Below are positions 33,393 to 45,859 of a stretch of 64,000 nucleotides of DNA, one piece after another (within the stretch, counting starts at the first letter, position 1; each line of letters starts with the position of its first letter). Below the pieces are notes generated by a model that worked only from the letters and a program-made list of their open reading frames with translations, was not told the DNA's origin and made no database searches. A program made the position numbers and the translations under genes. Source of the stretch: Brachycybe producta (lineage: Eukaryota > Arthropoda > Diplopoda > Playtdesmida > Andrognathidae); contig JAUPFP010000071.1 in assembly GCA_036925085.1 (NCBI GenBank), positions 1-64,000 of the forward strand, in the 5' to 3' direction.

Positions 33393-34560
33393 AAACTTCG
33401 AACAAAAGAAAACTTTATTAGTAGTTTAAATCTTTAATTCATATGCATAAAACGTTTAATTAACTATGACACAAACTGATGAAATATTGAATTTGATGTG
33501 TGTTGCCCTTTACAACGTTAAACAAATTGCGTTTACTTTTAAATTTTATGCAGACTTACCAAAATTACTTACTGAATAATTCCTCAATATAGTTTATATC
33601 AAAAACTGACACAAATGACTAACAAACAAGTATTATTACTTATACCCAATTTCAGTTTCACGATTGCTACCATAGACAAATAAAACGACATGTAATGTTA
33701 CTCTCATTTTCCACGTAATAGCATAGGCCTACATATAAATTGCAAATGCGTACTTCAAATACTGTAACATTGAAAAATAAAATATTATCAAACATACAAA
33801 ATTTTTTTTAAAGTTTAAACAGCGAAGTGGAAATGTTGTCACAGTGTGGTTATCTTGATTGAAAAGCACAAATAAATAAAAAAGTTTTTAAAATAAAATG
33901 CTGAAGAACGAAGTAAACACAATAAATAAAAAAGCAACACTAAAGAACAACAATTAATAAGCAAAACTAGAAGAAATGAATAAAAAAATATAATTTTACT
34001 GTCGAAAAAGCGTCGACCGATCTCGGTTGGTTAGAACCCGGCAGAGTGCGTCGGCAACCCGGGCCCACATTTGGCCTACCATGGCCGAAAGTGGGCTGAC
34101 TATGGTCAAAACTGGCCACGGTGGCCATACGTTGAGAACGGGTAAATATTTGACTCCCCCGGGGCATAACCCCCCCCCCCCCCCCCCCCCCGACACAATT
34201 ATGACTTGGGTGCACCCCCCCCACATAAAACTTTGCACCCCGCGGGCAGCTTAAAACTTTGCACTCTATTTACATCCCCTTCCACTCAGCCCTCACACTG
34301 GGGTGCTATTTTGTAGGAATAGTAGCTACAGTTGGAAGGTTAAATTTAGTAAAATGAAGCTTGTTGCATGGGGTCTGGGGGCACAGCCCCCTATTTTTTA
34401 GTTATTAAATGAAATTTGTCCATTTTTCCAATCGTTCCTCTCCTCGTCCCGCTCCTCCCATTTAATTTTTACTAAACCAAACTTCGTACTGTTCCTACTA
34501 TTTTTCTGATTGTTCGTAACGTTGTTCAGACAGTTCCGCCGTTCATTAAAATAGCACCGC
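33393..34560. other. Intergenic: B-gene flank, then a C-rich low-complexity patch
   Basis: 33393-33955 continues the conserved 5' flank of a B gene (compare 63.09-63.66 kb). 34150-34260 has a run of about 20 C and phrases 'AAAACTTTGCACCC' that recur at the window's right end (63.96-64.0 kb), so this is probably a dispersed repeat. No gene seen. Confidence 0.5.
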
Positions 34561-34565
34561 CATGC

Positions 34566-34690
34566 CCAATAAACGAAATGAAAGTCGGTTTATTTTTGAA
34601 AATAACTGAATAAATTAAGCGACTGATTCGGAATCACTTGCTTAATTTATTCAATTATTTTTGAAAATACCTCGGCTTTCATTTCCCTAG
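34566..34690. mobile_element. Palindromic MITE, copy 1
   Basis: The arms AATAAACGAAATGAAAGTC and GGCTTTCATTTC, plus inner TTATTTTTGAAAATA and AATAAATTAAGC / GCTTAATTTATT, fold back on each other. A second, better-preserved copy is at 55.10-55.24 kb. Confidence 0.75.
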
Positions 34691-35009
34691 CTACACCCCT
34701 GAAATTGAAGTTATCACCTTATGGAAGTTCTACAAGCCAGTTTTGCATGTCGCAGTAAACCACCTTATAGTGGACATTGCACAATTTGATTTCATATGAT
34801 GCATACATGAACCTTACTAAACCCCCCACCGAAAGGTTTAAGGACTAAATGTGATGCATACAATGGAAAGTTCTTTAGGTGGTGTGGTGTGGCGCAGCAT
34901 GCTGTAGTGGGTGATTAGCTTCATTCTGAAGGAACAAGTGAGGTAACCCGTCTTAAATAAACAAGTAATATCGTGGACATCATCATTCTTATTAAATAGA
35001 CAACAGAGA

Positions 35010-36035
35010 GTCCAAATTGATGGTGCTGTGTCAGACTGGGCTAAAGTAACATCTGGTGTACCTCAGGGTAGCATTCTTGGACCACTGCTTTTCCTTCTGT
35101 TCATAAACAATCTGGCAGACAGATGCAACAGTACGATGCATTTGTTTGCAGATGATGCTGTTGTTTACAGGACGATTAGGCATAATGATGATAGTGAAGT
35201 CCTCCAAAGAGATCTAGACAGTGTTGAAGAGTGGTGCTCTGAGTGGCATTTAAAACTGAATAGTAGTAAATGCAATGTTATGCGAGTTTCCCCGAAAGCA
35301 AGAATCTTGCATGGCAGATTACACAATGGGCGATGTTCAGCTAACCCATGTTGATACCATCAAATTTCTCTGCTTAACCTTGTCCAAGAACATGCTTTGG
35401 AAAGATCATATAACCAAAGCAGTTGCCAAAGCTAATCAAAGGCTGCGGTTTGTCCAATGCACCCTTAAACATTGTAAAGAAAATGTAAAGGTCTGCTACC
35501 TTACCCTAGTTAGACCTATCCTAGAATATTGTTCCCCAATTTGGAGCCCATTTAGAAATAACCTAAAACAAGGAATAGAAATGGTGCAGCGTAGGGCTGC
35601 AAGATTTGTAAAGGGACGGTATGCATATACTGACAGCGTATCGTCTATGCTCCAAGAGCTAGAATGGGAATCATTAGCAGGCCGAAGAAATGATCAAAGC
35701 CTCGCTCTTCTGGGGCGTTTGCTGTCTTGTGATAACATTACTCTGCTTAATGATTTACTAACTAGAAATCCTCATAAAGATAGATTTGGGCATTCAAAGA
35801 CTTTCAAATAATTAATGGCTAGGACTGATGCATATTTTGGGTCTTTTCTTCCTAATGTTATTAGACTATGGAATTCTCTTCCTGTGAATAGTTCTTTGTT
35901 AGGACGATTTCAATTTCATGATGATGTCTTATTTTTAAATAATGACAATCAGTCGTGATTGGGAGCAATCCCCCTGCCACATGCCTTTCGAGCTGATTGC
36001 AGGTGTATTTAATTGAATTGAATTGAATTAAATGA
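35010..36035 (+). mobile_element. 5'-truncated LINE, CR1/Jockey-type reverse transcriptase
   Basis: The first frame (35028-35354) has VPQGSILGPLLFLLFINNL and the catalytic FADD box (LFADDAVVY), then WHLKLNSSKCNVM. The next frame (about 35320-35811) continues with FLCLTLSKNMLWKDHI, LVRPILEYCSPIWSP and QRRAARFVKGRY, the usual region after the palm and thumb. One frameshift near 35310-35330 separates them, so it is dead. It ends in a 3' tail of TTGAA repeats at about 36011-36030. The endonuclease and N-terminal RT are missing. Such RTs are widespread in invertebrates. Confidence 0.9.
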
Positions 36036-36866
36036 TAGGAACAAAATTCACACGCAATTGTGTGCATGCGCGTCGTTTTTTCCTTTTTTACTTTCATTTC
36101 AATTTCAATTTTCCCCTCCCATTTTTCCCCCTCTACGTTTATCTCTCTCCCTCTACACTTTCCAACCTTTTCCCCATCTCCTATTTAATATCATGGTCAT
36201 ATAGTTGACCTTGAGAAAAAAAAGCTATTCATTTATTCATTTAAATTTATATAAATTCCGACGTGCATCAAGTTTTTTTGTGACACACACACAGCCACAC
36301 ACCCACACACACAGACCTGGCTTAATATATATAATAATTTTGGACCCCCCATAAAAAATCCTGGTTATGCCACTGGCAGTGGTTAATGTTATGTTCCATC
36401 GACATTTTATAAAATTTGGGCACAAAAACGTCAAGCAAAGTTACAAACTTTTTTAAATACATTATGAAAAAAATCCAAATTGTTTGCAAAACTAGAATGG
36501 TAAAAAAATTATGCTAAAGGTTTTTTCATGGCAATAATATCTTAGAAAATAAACATTTTCAATGAAAAAAAAATTTACCATTATCACCAACTATTCCAGT
36601 TTCTAAAACAATTCCAATTTTTTCGTAATGTTTTATCCTGAAAAACGTTCTCTTGAAAAATATAAATTTTCACAAAACCATAAGTGGTGGAAGAGACCTC
36701 CTGTAGAGGACAAATACAAACTAAATATATATAAAGCCACCTTAAGCAAAAATTAAACAATGAAGTTTGTCAGTAGATGAAGATATCATTTTGAAAATAA
36801 CTGTTATTAAACTTTAACAAACTCTGACTTGTACTTTTACTCACCTTAAAACAATAGTAGAACTAA

Positions 36867-37649
36867 TGTGATGTGCCTGGCCCTTTGGCGCCACCGTTTC
36901 GACTCTATTGAACCGGTGGTGCCGGTGCCGACTGTTGTTGGCGGACCAGCCCCTGGGGTTGATTTTACTGAGCGAGACATTCACTTGTCCGGCCTGGTAA
37001 CGGCCCACAAAAAGACCGTTGTCTCAGGAATCTTTCTGTATAGTGCGTGACGATGCCAATGTTACCTCAGTCCTCTTGTTTTGGTCCCTGGATGTTCCAG
37101 GCAGAGGGACTCAGGCGATGTCTGAGTACTTTCTGCTGGATTCGCCGTTATTTCCGGAGTGCTAAACTCAAAACAACTTCCCAATACACATGTTACCTTA
37201 ATAAAATATCTTTACTGATACACTTTGTATATTTGATTGCAAAAACTCTTTTACATTGCTTATCTTCTAAGTTAGAACTTAACTCTCCAAAACTCGGTTT
37301 TTTCTAACTCTCTCAGGTTCAAGTTCACTCTCTGAACTCTGTATCTCCACTGTCCCACACATAAGCCGCACGGCATACTTGTCTGGTCTCTGGGGAGGGG
37401 CTCCTGTCACCTCAGTTCTCAATGATTGACCAACTGGGCCAATCATTGCCCTGGGCTGAGAACAATGCCTTATAAGGAAAGGTATTTCTGAGAGTTCTTT
37501 CCCATATTCTCACGACCTGACTGGGTTTCACGAATCCACAGAGAATTCGGGCCACCCAAGTCTGAACATCTGTGCACCAAGGGGTGCCTTACTGTCAGAA
37601 AGGAATTTCGACAGGGTGTTCCACAACTCTGTGAATACAGGATGTCACA
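36867..37649 (-). mobile_element. Solo LTR inserted next to Gr exon 1 (A3)
   Basis: 783 bp. The plus-strand ends are TGTGATGTGCC and GATGTCACA; it reads on the minus strand relative to the copy at 2234-2947. A perfect 4-bp duplication CTAA flanks it (36863-36866 and 37650-37653). The uninterrupted equivalent is seen in gene A2 near 18555-18570 (AGTAGAACTGATATTTTACT). A fossil without internal genes. Confidence 0.88.
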
Positions 37650-37665
37650 CTAATATTTTACTCAC

Positions 37666-38116
37666 ATATCATTTACCAGTAAAGAAAACGAAATTATACA
37701 AAACAAAATAACCCATGTTATGAATCGAATTTTCTTATTGAGACCAAGTGCTGTCTCTCGACTAAATGTCGCGCTCATCCACAAAGAATAAAACTCCGTG
37801 AGTCGGTTACTAAACCGAGATTCCCAGTACAAGGAAACAACACAAAAACCACGTCCAGAATACCAGAAGATATAAGCAATAACTGACACGTTTCTGATAT
37901 CGAGATTATAACCATTAGACAATCCTACTTGAAACAAACGCGCCAAACAATGCAACAATGTTTGTGATCAATTAAAATCACCGTTGACCAAACAGAACCC
38001 AAATTAAACCACGATCAACCTTTTAATGACTGACCAAAAATGCCGAAAACATTCAAGACAAACAAATAAGGTCTCCACAGACATCTAAGATCAAGTAGAA
38101 AACAATTCTCGACCAT
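37666..38116 (-). pseudogene. Gr pseudogene, subfamily A, exon 1 only (A3)
   Basis: Starts MVENCFLLDLRCLWRPYLF as in gene A2. A TGA stop follows after GQSLKG, and a 5-nt insertion later shifts the frame before the 3' part (YNLDIRNVSVIAYIFWY, WESRFSNRLTEFYSLW), which regains similarity and ends at the usual GTGAGTAAA donor. The solo LTR at 36867-37649 sits 16 bp into the intron. No exon 2-5 follow; the LINE region comes next. Non-functional. Confidence 0.88.
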
Positions 38117-38494
38117 GTCAACGGACACGATTTGTGAAGAAGCTGCATTGATGATTGATGTTTCTAACAAAAAGTTCTCAATGTTAGATCTAAATGTGTT
38201 GTGATAGAATGATAATCACATGTCCAATACCCATCGATAACAACAAAAATTATAGGCCTACTGTCAAATTAATATAATGCAACAATTATTCAATTTATAT
38301 AAATTGTTAATGCATATTACTCATATTTTTCAATTATTTTACTACAAATAAATTGCAATTATGTAACACAAATGCAAACAATTTTAGTAAGTGGTTGCGT
38401 TAAAAATAATTCAATTAGAACGAAATGTGATGTACGACAGATTGTGATCAAGAAAATGATAAATAAAAGAGCCGTGATGAAATTTTTGTAAATA

Positions 38495-40884
38495 TCAAAC
38501 TGTTTCTGATGAATTATCAGAAAACTGCAGAAGAAGAAGAAAATAAGTGAAGTAATAGCCAACAATCTGTAAAAACAAAATGAAACGATATATATATAAT
38601 AGTTATATAATATATAAGTTATATAATAGTTAGACTAGTTAGTTATTAACTTACGAGCGTATTAAGTATCAAAATTTAGTTTTTACACTTCACGTGAAAC
38701 TAAATATTGATTTTTATGAAGTGTATGATGTCCAATCAAAAATATATTATTCTTTCTCATTATTATTTCTTCATATACGAATGGAGAAAACAGTAAAAAA
38801 AAATTTAGAAATTTTTATACAAAGATATATAGGCCTACGTATTTATAGTCCTAAGTTAACCTAAGGTCAATGGAACAATGGAATTTATTTTCATAGGATG
38901 TTGTGCCTGGATTTGCGGGATTCATAGGGGTACTTATGTAGCTATGCCTTCAAGGCACAATACATACTGTCGTAATGTTATCCTTCAATTGAAGTTCACA
39001 TTTGCATGTTGGTATTGTTATTGTAGGTGATAATTGATTAATTTTTCAATGCATTTTTACAATACTTTTGGATTAAAGATTGCCTCTGCCATAGGACCTG
39101 AGCTCATTGCCGAGTCAGATTGAAGTACAAAAATACGAAATTTAAAATAAAACATTGTCAAATATTACACACTTTTGATAACATTTCTTTGGAAAACACC
39201 TCACCAGCGATAGTCAACCCAACAGATGTATTCATGAGACGATTTTGCAAAAATATAACCTAAACAAACAGTAAAGTAAATCACAATTAGTTTCTTGGCA
39301 AAAGTCACTGGATAGGCAAGAAATTACCAACGATTGCTGATCAGAAGAAAGATTTTCAAGTTGAATCGAGTTTAAAGTTTCCAATGCTTTGTGAGCCTAT
39401 TGTATAATCATTATACAGTACTGGAACAAACTTATTTTTTTTTAAATAAACAATTGCAAATATAAAAACCTTTGTATTGACCATTGCCGCACTGCCCGAC
39501 ATAATGATGAGCATTATTAAAGATTCACACAACCACAGTATTTGACCTGTACGGTTTGAACGTGGACCTCTTAGCAGAAGATAAGTGTTTATACAACACC
39601 GCATAAGAAAAACAAGCACTATAACTGTAACCATTTTGGTAAAGATTTGGTCGGCCAAATAAGTCAACTTGCAAACATGTTCGAATCGGTCTCGAAAAAG
39701 ACGTAAACTATGACATAGATCGATTCTTTGAGCGTCTTCGATCCTTGTAGAAAAGCGATTTGCAATTTCATTAAATAAAATACAAAGTGTGCAACAAACA
39801 AGCACGACAAATCCGAAAACATAAACGTTCATTATTACGTTAAAAAATTGAACGTAAGATAAAATACGTAGGAGACAAGTAACTGTATCACCAACAGCAG
39901 TAACGCTCGTCAAAAGAAACCACAGCGATACTAGAATGATTTGAAATAATCAAAATGATACATTAAACTTTTACTATTCAATCTATATAATAATTCACAG
40001 TTTGCTACTAAGTGTGGCCACTACATTCACTGCAAAATATGCAAATGAAAAAATAAAAACGGATTGGAATTTCCCTTGCAGCATTTGATAGAAATTGAAT
40101 ATGATTAGACACTAGAATAGTAAATGAATCACTTGCTGAATAACTGGACTTAGTGGACCAGTGGTCTAAGATGAACCACTGGGCTTAGTGGATCAAATAG
40201 CTAACTGGACTACTGGACTTAGTGGACCAGTGGTCTAAGATGAACCACTGGGCTTAGTGGATCAAATAGCTAACTGGACTACTGGACTAAGTGGACCACT
40301 GGAATTCGTGGAATAAAGAGCTAACTGTGCAACTGGGCTAAGTGGACTGCTGTCCGAACTGGACCATAGAAAACTTGAAAACGCCAATATGTAAGAATGC
40401 ATATTGACATTTACAGTACATGGATACTCCAATACTTACGAATCAATAACAGCAAAGAAATTGAAATTGTACAAATCAGAACAACCCAAGTAGTTTGACG
40501 AATTTTGTTGTTTAGAGAAAGTGCTGCCTCTTTACTAAATGTCGAATGCATCCACAATGAATAAAACTCCACAAGCCGGTTGTTAAACCGAGATTCCCAG
40601 TACAGTGTAGTGACGATGAAACCATGTCCTACATACCAAATAACGTAAGAAACAACACCCACATTTTTCATGTTAACCGTGTAAGTGCAGGTTAGTATCA
40701 CTTGAAGGAGACGCACGAAGCAAACGAATAACGTTTCTGCCACAATAACAGTGGACCAAATAGAGCTCCAATTAACCCGTGAGTCACTTTTAAAAGGCTG
40801 CCCCATAACGCCAAAAAATTTCAAGACAAACAAAAAAGGTCTCCATAGACATCGGAGATCAAGCAGAAAACCATACTCGACCAT
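38495..40884 (-). CDS. Gustatory receptor, subfamily A (A4), intact
   Basis: Exons 40884-40440, 39930-39470, 39396-39328, 39259-39173 and 38566-38495 join in phases 1,0,0,0 to about 377 aa. The start is MVEYGFLLDLRCLW. No upstream in-frame ATG exists, although the 'SRYFRSKVD' reading continues upstream as in relatives. Exon 2 ends SAAMVNTK. Exon 3 is AHKALETLNSIQLENL. Exon 4 has FLQNRLMNTSVGLTIAGEVF. Exon 5 is YFTYFLLLLQF, a clean TYhhhhhQF signature. Intron 1 carries a minisatellite and intron 4 is about 600 bp. A seven-transmembrane chemoreceptor channel by family; ligand unknown. Confidence 0.9.
40141..40370. repeat. Minisatellite in intron 1 of Gr gene A4
   Basis: About three units of roughly 70 bp built from CTAACTGGACTACTGGACTT, AGTGGACCAGTGGTCTAAG and GGGCTTAGTGGATCAAATAG. 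The units contain short inverted words (GTCCA/TGGAC). Confidence 0.85.
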
Positions 40885-41748
40885 GTCGACTTTGCTTCTA
40901 AAATATCTGCTCCCACACAAATATTAATTATATAGCGTAATTTTATAAACACTTTTAATAAACAACACAAAATATATAATAATATACCACGTTGTTAAAT
41001 TCAACCACTTAACTTCAATTGCCCCAATTAGAAAAGTGATACGTTTAATGAATCTAATTGCTAAATCACCAATTACACTTTACATGTAGTTATACTGCAT
41101 GTTAGTACACTATATTCTCAATGGTAGTTATTGTCATAATTGTTACAATATTCTGAAGTGTATATAGCATTTAATTAAATAATAATTTTATATAAATGGT
41201 TAATGGTTTACTAAATAACAGTTTGAGTGGCTACATTAAGCTGGTTGGTTTTCTGTGTTTCAGAAACAAAATTAAGAGAAACTTTAAAATGTTTTAAAAC
41301 AAGAAGAATAGATGAATTATTTTATGTTGATATCTTTTAAAATAAGCTTTTTATGTGAGTTTGAAAAAAAAAGACTCAATTTTAAACAGACGAAGTGGTT
41401 TAATTTTATTTTATACAATTGTGAATTATGATAATTTGCTTCAAAAAAGTCTATTTTGCTAGCCAAATCTCGGTTTTTAAAATCATCTTTCAGCTTTAAG
41501 AACAATTGTGTGTAAACCTATTGGTCCTATTTTTTTATGTGTGTTCTACAGGTAATAAGATAAATCCATGACGTTTCGAATTGCCGTTTAGTTGCTACAG
41601 CCATTTAGGAAACTTTTATACCACAAAATTAACCGTGCCTCGTCTGGTGAAACTCTGAATTACCTAGTCTTTTAATTTAATAATACACAACATGAAATTA
41701 AACTATCAACATACAAGCGTACATAAACTTAGATCAGTCCTGTTTTTT

Positions 41749-44700
41749 TTAACGAGAATCAGAAAATTGAAGCAGAAGAAAAAAATAAGTGAAGTAAATG
41801 CTGGCAATCTGTAAAAACAAATTAAGTGATAAGGTGATAAGTTAGTCAGATTCATTTTAAAAAACTGAATTTTATACATTGTTCCCCTTAAAAATGCTGG
41901 CAAATGTAAGGTTGGAATAAGTATCTAATGCATATCAACTCAATTGCAGTGAAATTCACTTTGAAAACTTTAAAAGTAAACATTAAAATTGCAATCTGTA
42001 TTCTAATCAAGAAATATAATCTTCCAAAAAACTCAAAACACCCCATTTTTTGGAAAATGGGGGGATTTCCAAAAATCCTCACTACAGCTAACTGGGTCAC
42101 TACAGCTACTAGGCTCACTACAGCTACCAGGGTCACTACAGCTACCAAAAAGAAAATATAGACCTTTATTTCATCAAAAGGGTCACTACAGCTACCGAGG
42201 GTCAATACAGCTACCAAAATATATAGGCCAAATAAAAAGGCCTATATTTTTTGGTAGCTGTAGTGACCCTCGGTAGCTGTAGTGACCCTTTAATAATTAT
42301 GTTTAGTTTAGATTACATTCGGTTCAGTTAGGTTTCATTATGTTCGGTAAGGTTCGGTTAGGATCGGTTAGGTTTGGTTAGGATCGGTTAGGTTCCGTTA
42401 GGTTTGGTTAGGATCGGTTAAGATCGGTTAGGTTTGGTTAGGATCGGTTAGGTTTGGTTAGGATCGGTTAGGTTCGGTTAGTATCGGTACTTTTTGGTTA
42501 GGATCGTTAAGGTTCGGTTAGGTAAGGTTCGGTAAGGTTTTATTAGGTAAGGTTCGGTTATTTTAGGGAGAAAGGGTTATTTTTTTAGCTGTAGTGACGA
42601 AAAAGTGATAAAAAAGGTCTATATTTTGTCCCCCTATTTTTTGGTAGCTGTAGTGACCCTTTTGATGAACAAAAAATCTATTAATTTTTTGGGACCGGCT
42701 CACTACAGCTAACTGGGTCACTACAGCTACTAGGCTCACTACAGCTACTAGGGTCACTACAGCTACCAAAAAAAAAATATAGACCTTTATTTCATCAAAA
42801 GGGTCACTACAGCTACCGAGGGTCACTACAGCTACCAAAAAATATAGGCCTGTTTATTTATCAATATGTTTAGTTTAGATTACATTCGGTTCAGTTAGGT
42901 TTCATTATGTTCAGTAAGGTTCGGTAAGGATCGGTTAGGTTTGGTTAGGATCGGTTAGGTTCAGTTAGGTTTGGTTAGGATCGGTTAGGTTTGGTTAGGA
43001 TCGGTTAGGTTCGGTTAGTATCGGTACTTTTTGGTTAGGTTCGGTTAGTATCGGTACTTTTTGGTTAGGATCGGTTAGATTCGGTTAGTATCGGTACTTT
43101 TTGGTTAGGATCGTTAAGGTTCGGTTAGGTAAGGTTCGGTAAGGTTTTATTAGGTAAGGTTCCGTTATTTTAGGGAGAAAGGGTTATTTTTTTAGCTGTA
43201 GTGACGAAAAAGTGATAAAAAAAGGTCTATATTTTGTCCCCCTATTTTTTGGTAGCTGTAGTGACCCTTTTGATGAACAAAAGGTCCATTAATTTTTTTG
43301 GTAGCTGTAGTGACCCAAGTAGCTGTTCTCCCCTTAGTAGCGCTTGTGAGCCTTGGTAGCTGTAGTGACCCCCAACCAATTTTTTTGGTAGCTGTAGTGA
43401 CCCAAGTAGCTGTTCTCCCCTTAGTAGCGCTTGTGAGGGACTGGCTCACTACAGCTAACTGGGTCACTACAGCTACTAGGCTCACTACAGCTACTAGGGT
43501 CACTACAGCTACCAAAAAGAAAATATAGACCTTTATTTCATCAAAAGGGTCACTACAGCTACCGAGGGTCACTACAGCTATCAAAAAATATAGGCCTGTT
43601 TATTTATCAATATGTTTAGTTTAGATTACATTCGGTTCAGTTAGGTTTCATTATGTTCAGTAAGGTTCGGTAAGGTTCGGTTAGGATCGGTTAGGTTTGA
43701 ATAGGATCGGTTAGGTTCAGTTAGGTTTGGTTAGGATCGGTTAGGTTTGGTTAGGATCGGTTAGGTTCGGTTAGTATCTGTACTTTTTGGTTAGGATCGT
43801 TAAGGTTCGGTTAGGTAAGGTTCGGTAAGGTTTTATTAGGTAAGGTTCCGTTATTTTAGGGAGAAAGGGTTATTTTTTTAGCTGTAGTGACGAAAAAGTG
43901 ATAAAAAAAGGTCTATATTTTGTCCCCCTATTTTTTGGTAGCTGTAGTGACCCTTTTGATGAACAAAAGGTCTATTAATTTTTTTGGTAGCTGTAGTGAC
44001 CCAAGTAGCTGTTCTCCCCTTAGTAGCGCTTGTGAGCCTTGGTAGCTGTAGTGACCCCCAACCGCTTGTGAGCCTTGGTAGCTGTCGTGACCCCCAACCT
44101 TTTTTGAGCTGTGTCACTCTTCCAGCCGAGGTGCGAAATGTGCACCTCTTCAATGGAAAAAGAAATATTTAGAAGCGCATGAATCAGTTAATTAGAATCC
44201 ATTACACGGTTGAACAATAGTAATCTCAATGTTTGTTCCTCAAGTATACTGAAATGTTCCAAATCGTTTTCATAAAAATACATGTAATATTTTAAAAATT
44301 CCATCAAAAGTAATCAGGAGCACTGTTTTTCATTTTTGGAGTCAATAAGGCTCACAAGGCACATATTTGGAGAATAAGATATCCTGAGGGACACCCCTCT
44401 AGATTCTAGAAAAAATTACTAAAAAAAATGCTACATACATTCGGTAAAACCTTTTTGGAAAACACTTCACCAACAACATTCAACCCAATAGACGTATTCA
44501 TAAGGCGATTTTGTAAAAATATTACCTAAACAAATAGTAAAATGAATTATTTTTATACTGTACAATAGGCTTGTACCGTACATAAATAGCCTACATGCTG
44601 AATAACGTTAATTATTATACTGTATACCCAAAAATTACCTACCAATAATTGCTGATCAGACGAAAGACGGTCTACTTGGATCGACATTAATGTTTGATAT

Positions 44701-45849
44701 GGTCTGTACGCCTATCAAAATACTTATTTTAAATTCAATGAACTGATTTAAAAAAAAAATGCAATTGCGAACGTAAAAACCTGGGTATTGATTGATGCAG
44801 CACTGCAAGACATTATAGTAAGAACCACCACAGATTCAAACAACAACAATATGTGACTTAAGTTGGATGAACCTTTATCCATCAATAGAATATAAGTATT
44901 TACACAACACTGAATCAGACCTGAAATTATTATCACTCCCACTGTAGAGCTAAACATTTCGTCAGCCAGATATGTCAATTTGCAAACTTGTTCGAATTGG
45001 TCTTTAAAAATGCGTAAACTATCAAAAACATCAATGTTTCTGTCATCTTCGATCTTCGTATGAAACAGATTTGCAATTTCCTTGAAAAAAATACCAAGAG
45101 TGCAACACACTAAAACGATAAATCCGACAAAGTAAATGTTGACGACCAGGTTAAAAATTCGAACGTAGGATATGATAACAATTAAAATATCAAAACTATC
45201 TTTAGCAGAAGTTACTCTTGATAACATAACGAACAATGCCACTAGAATAATACAAAAAAAAAAAACATTTTATTACAGCAAGTTGTAATATGCCACGTAT
45301 AAAATTATATGTATTTGTGTAAATGCGGTTTGCATGAGGATTACACCGTAATATTTACTTACTGATGAAAAACAGCAAAGAAAGCGAAAATGTACAAATC
45401 AGAATAATCCACGCAGCCAGGCAAATTTTCTTGTTCAAGTTAAGTGCTGTCTCTTTACTAAATGCCAAATGCATCGATAATGAATAAAACGTTGTTAATC
45501 TTTTACCAAAACGAGATTCCCAGTACAACGAAACCACTGTAAAACCATGTCCTGCATACCAGAATATATAAGAAACCACATTCAAATTTCTGATGTTGAT
45601 TTCGTAAGAGCTAGACAGTATCATTTGCATTAGTCGCACAAAGCATACAAATACTGTTTCTATCAGAACAACTGTGGACCAAATACAGCTCCAATTAAAC
45701 CATGACATATTTTCTAAAGGCAATCCAAGAACGCCAAAAAACTTGACGAACACCAAATAAGGTCTCCACATTCGCCTGAGATCAAGCAGAAAAATATTCT
45801 CGGCCATATCGCTAACCACTTTTACTCGGGAAGATGCATTTCGGAGCAT
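41749..45849 (-). CDS. Gustatory receptor, subfamily A (A5), intact with satellite-filled last intron
   Basis: Exons 45849-45363, 45241-44781, 44711-44643, 44525-44439 and 41808-41749 join in phases 1,0,0,0 to about 387 aa. The start MLRNASSRVKVVSDMAEN is supported by similarity to A2. Motifs are IFLLDLRRMWRPYL, exon 2 ending SAASINTQ, exon 3 AYRPYQTLMSIQVDRL, exon 4 FLQNRLMNTSIGLNVVGEVF and exon 5 IYFTYFFLLLQF. Intron 4 is about 2.6 kb, against 218-610 bp in other A copies, because it holds the tandem array at 42.06-44.11 kb. Assigning exon 5 to this gene rests on order, phase and absence of another candidate. If the array disrupts splicing, the gene would be dead. Confidence 0.82.
42060..44110. 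repeat. Higher-order satellite: GGTAGCTGTAGTGACC tracts plus TTAGG-like tracts
   Basis: Three large units of about 570-750 bp (landmark TAGTTTAGATTACATTCGGT near 42303, 42869 and 43617). Each has a tract of GGTTAGGATCGGTTAGGTTT-type words and a tract of 16-bp GGTAGCTGTAGTGACC words in both orientations. Opposing words form hairpins, for example about 42179-42229 against 42239-42290. TTAGG is the arthropod telomere repeat; here it is degenerate and interstitial. Open frames across it (VAVVTL.. repeats) are translation artefacts. Confidence 0.9.
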
Positions 45850-45859
45850 CACGAATTGA

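Noticed and set aside
38359-38565. 68-codon open frame over Gr A4 exon 5
   Set aside because: It is the wrong frame of the last exon; the correct frame gives YFTYFLLLLQF and a stop at 38495.
43192-43584. Frames reading VAVVTL-type repeats on both strands
   Set aside because: Translation of the 16-bp satellite word in register; no start context or unique sequence.
42060-44110. Regularly repeated words resembling a CRISPR array
   Set aside because: The organism is eukaryotic, the words vary, occur in both orientations and lack unique equal-length spacers; it is a satellite.
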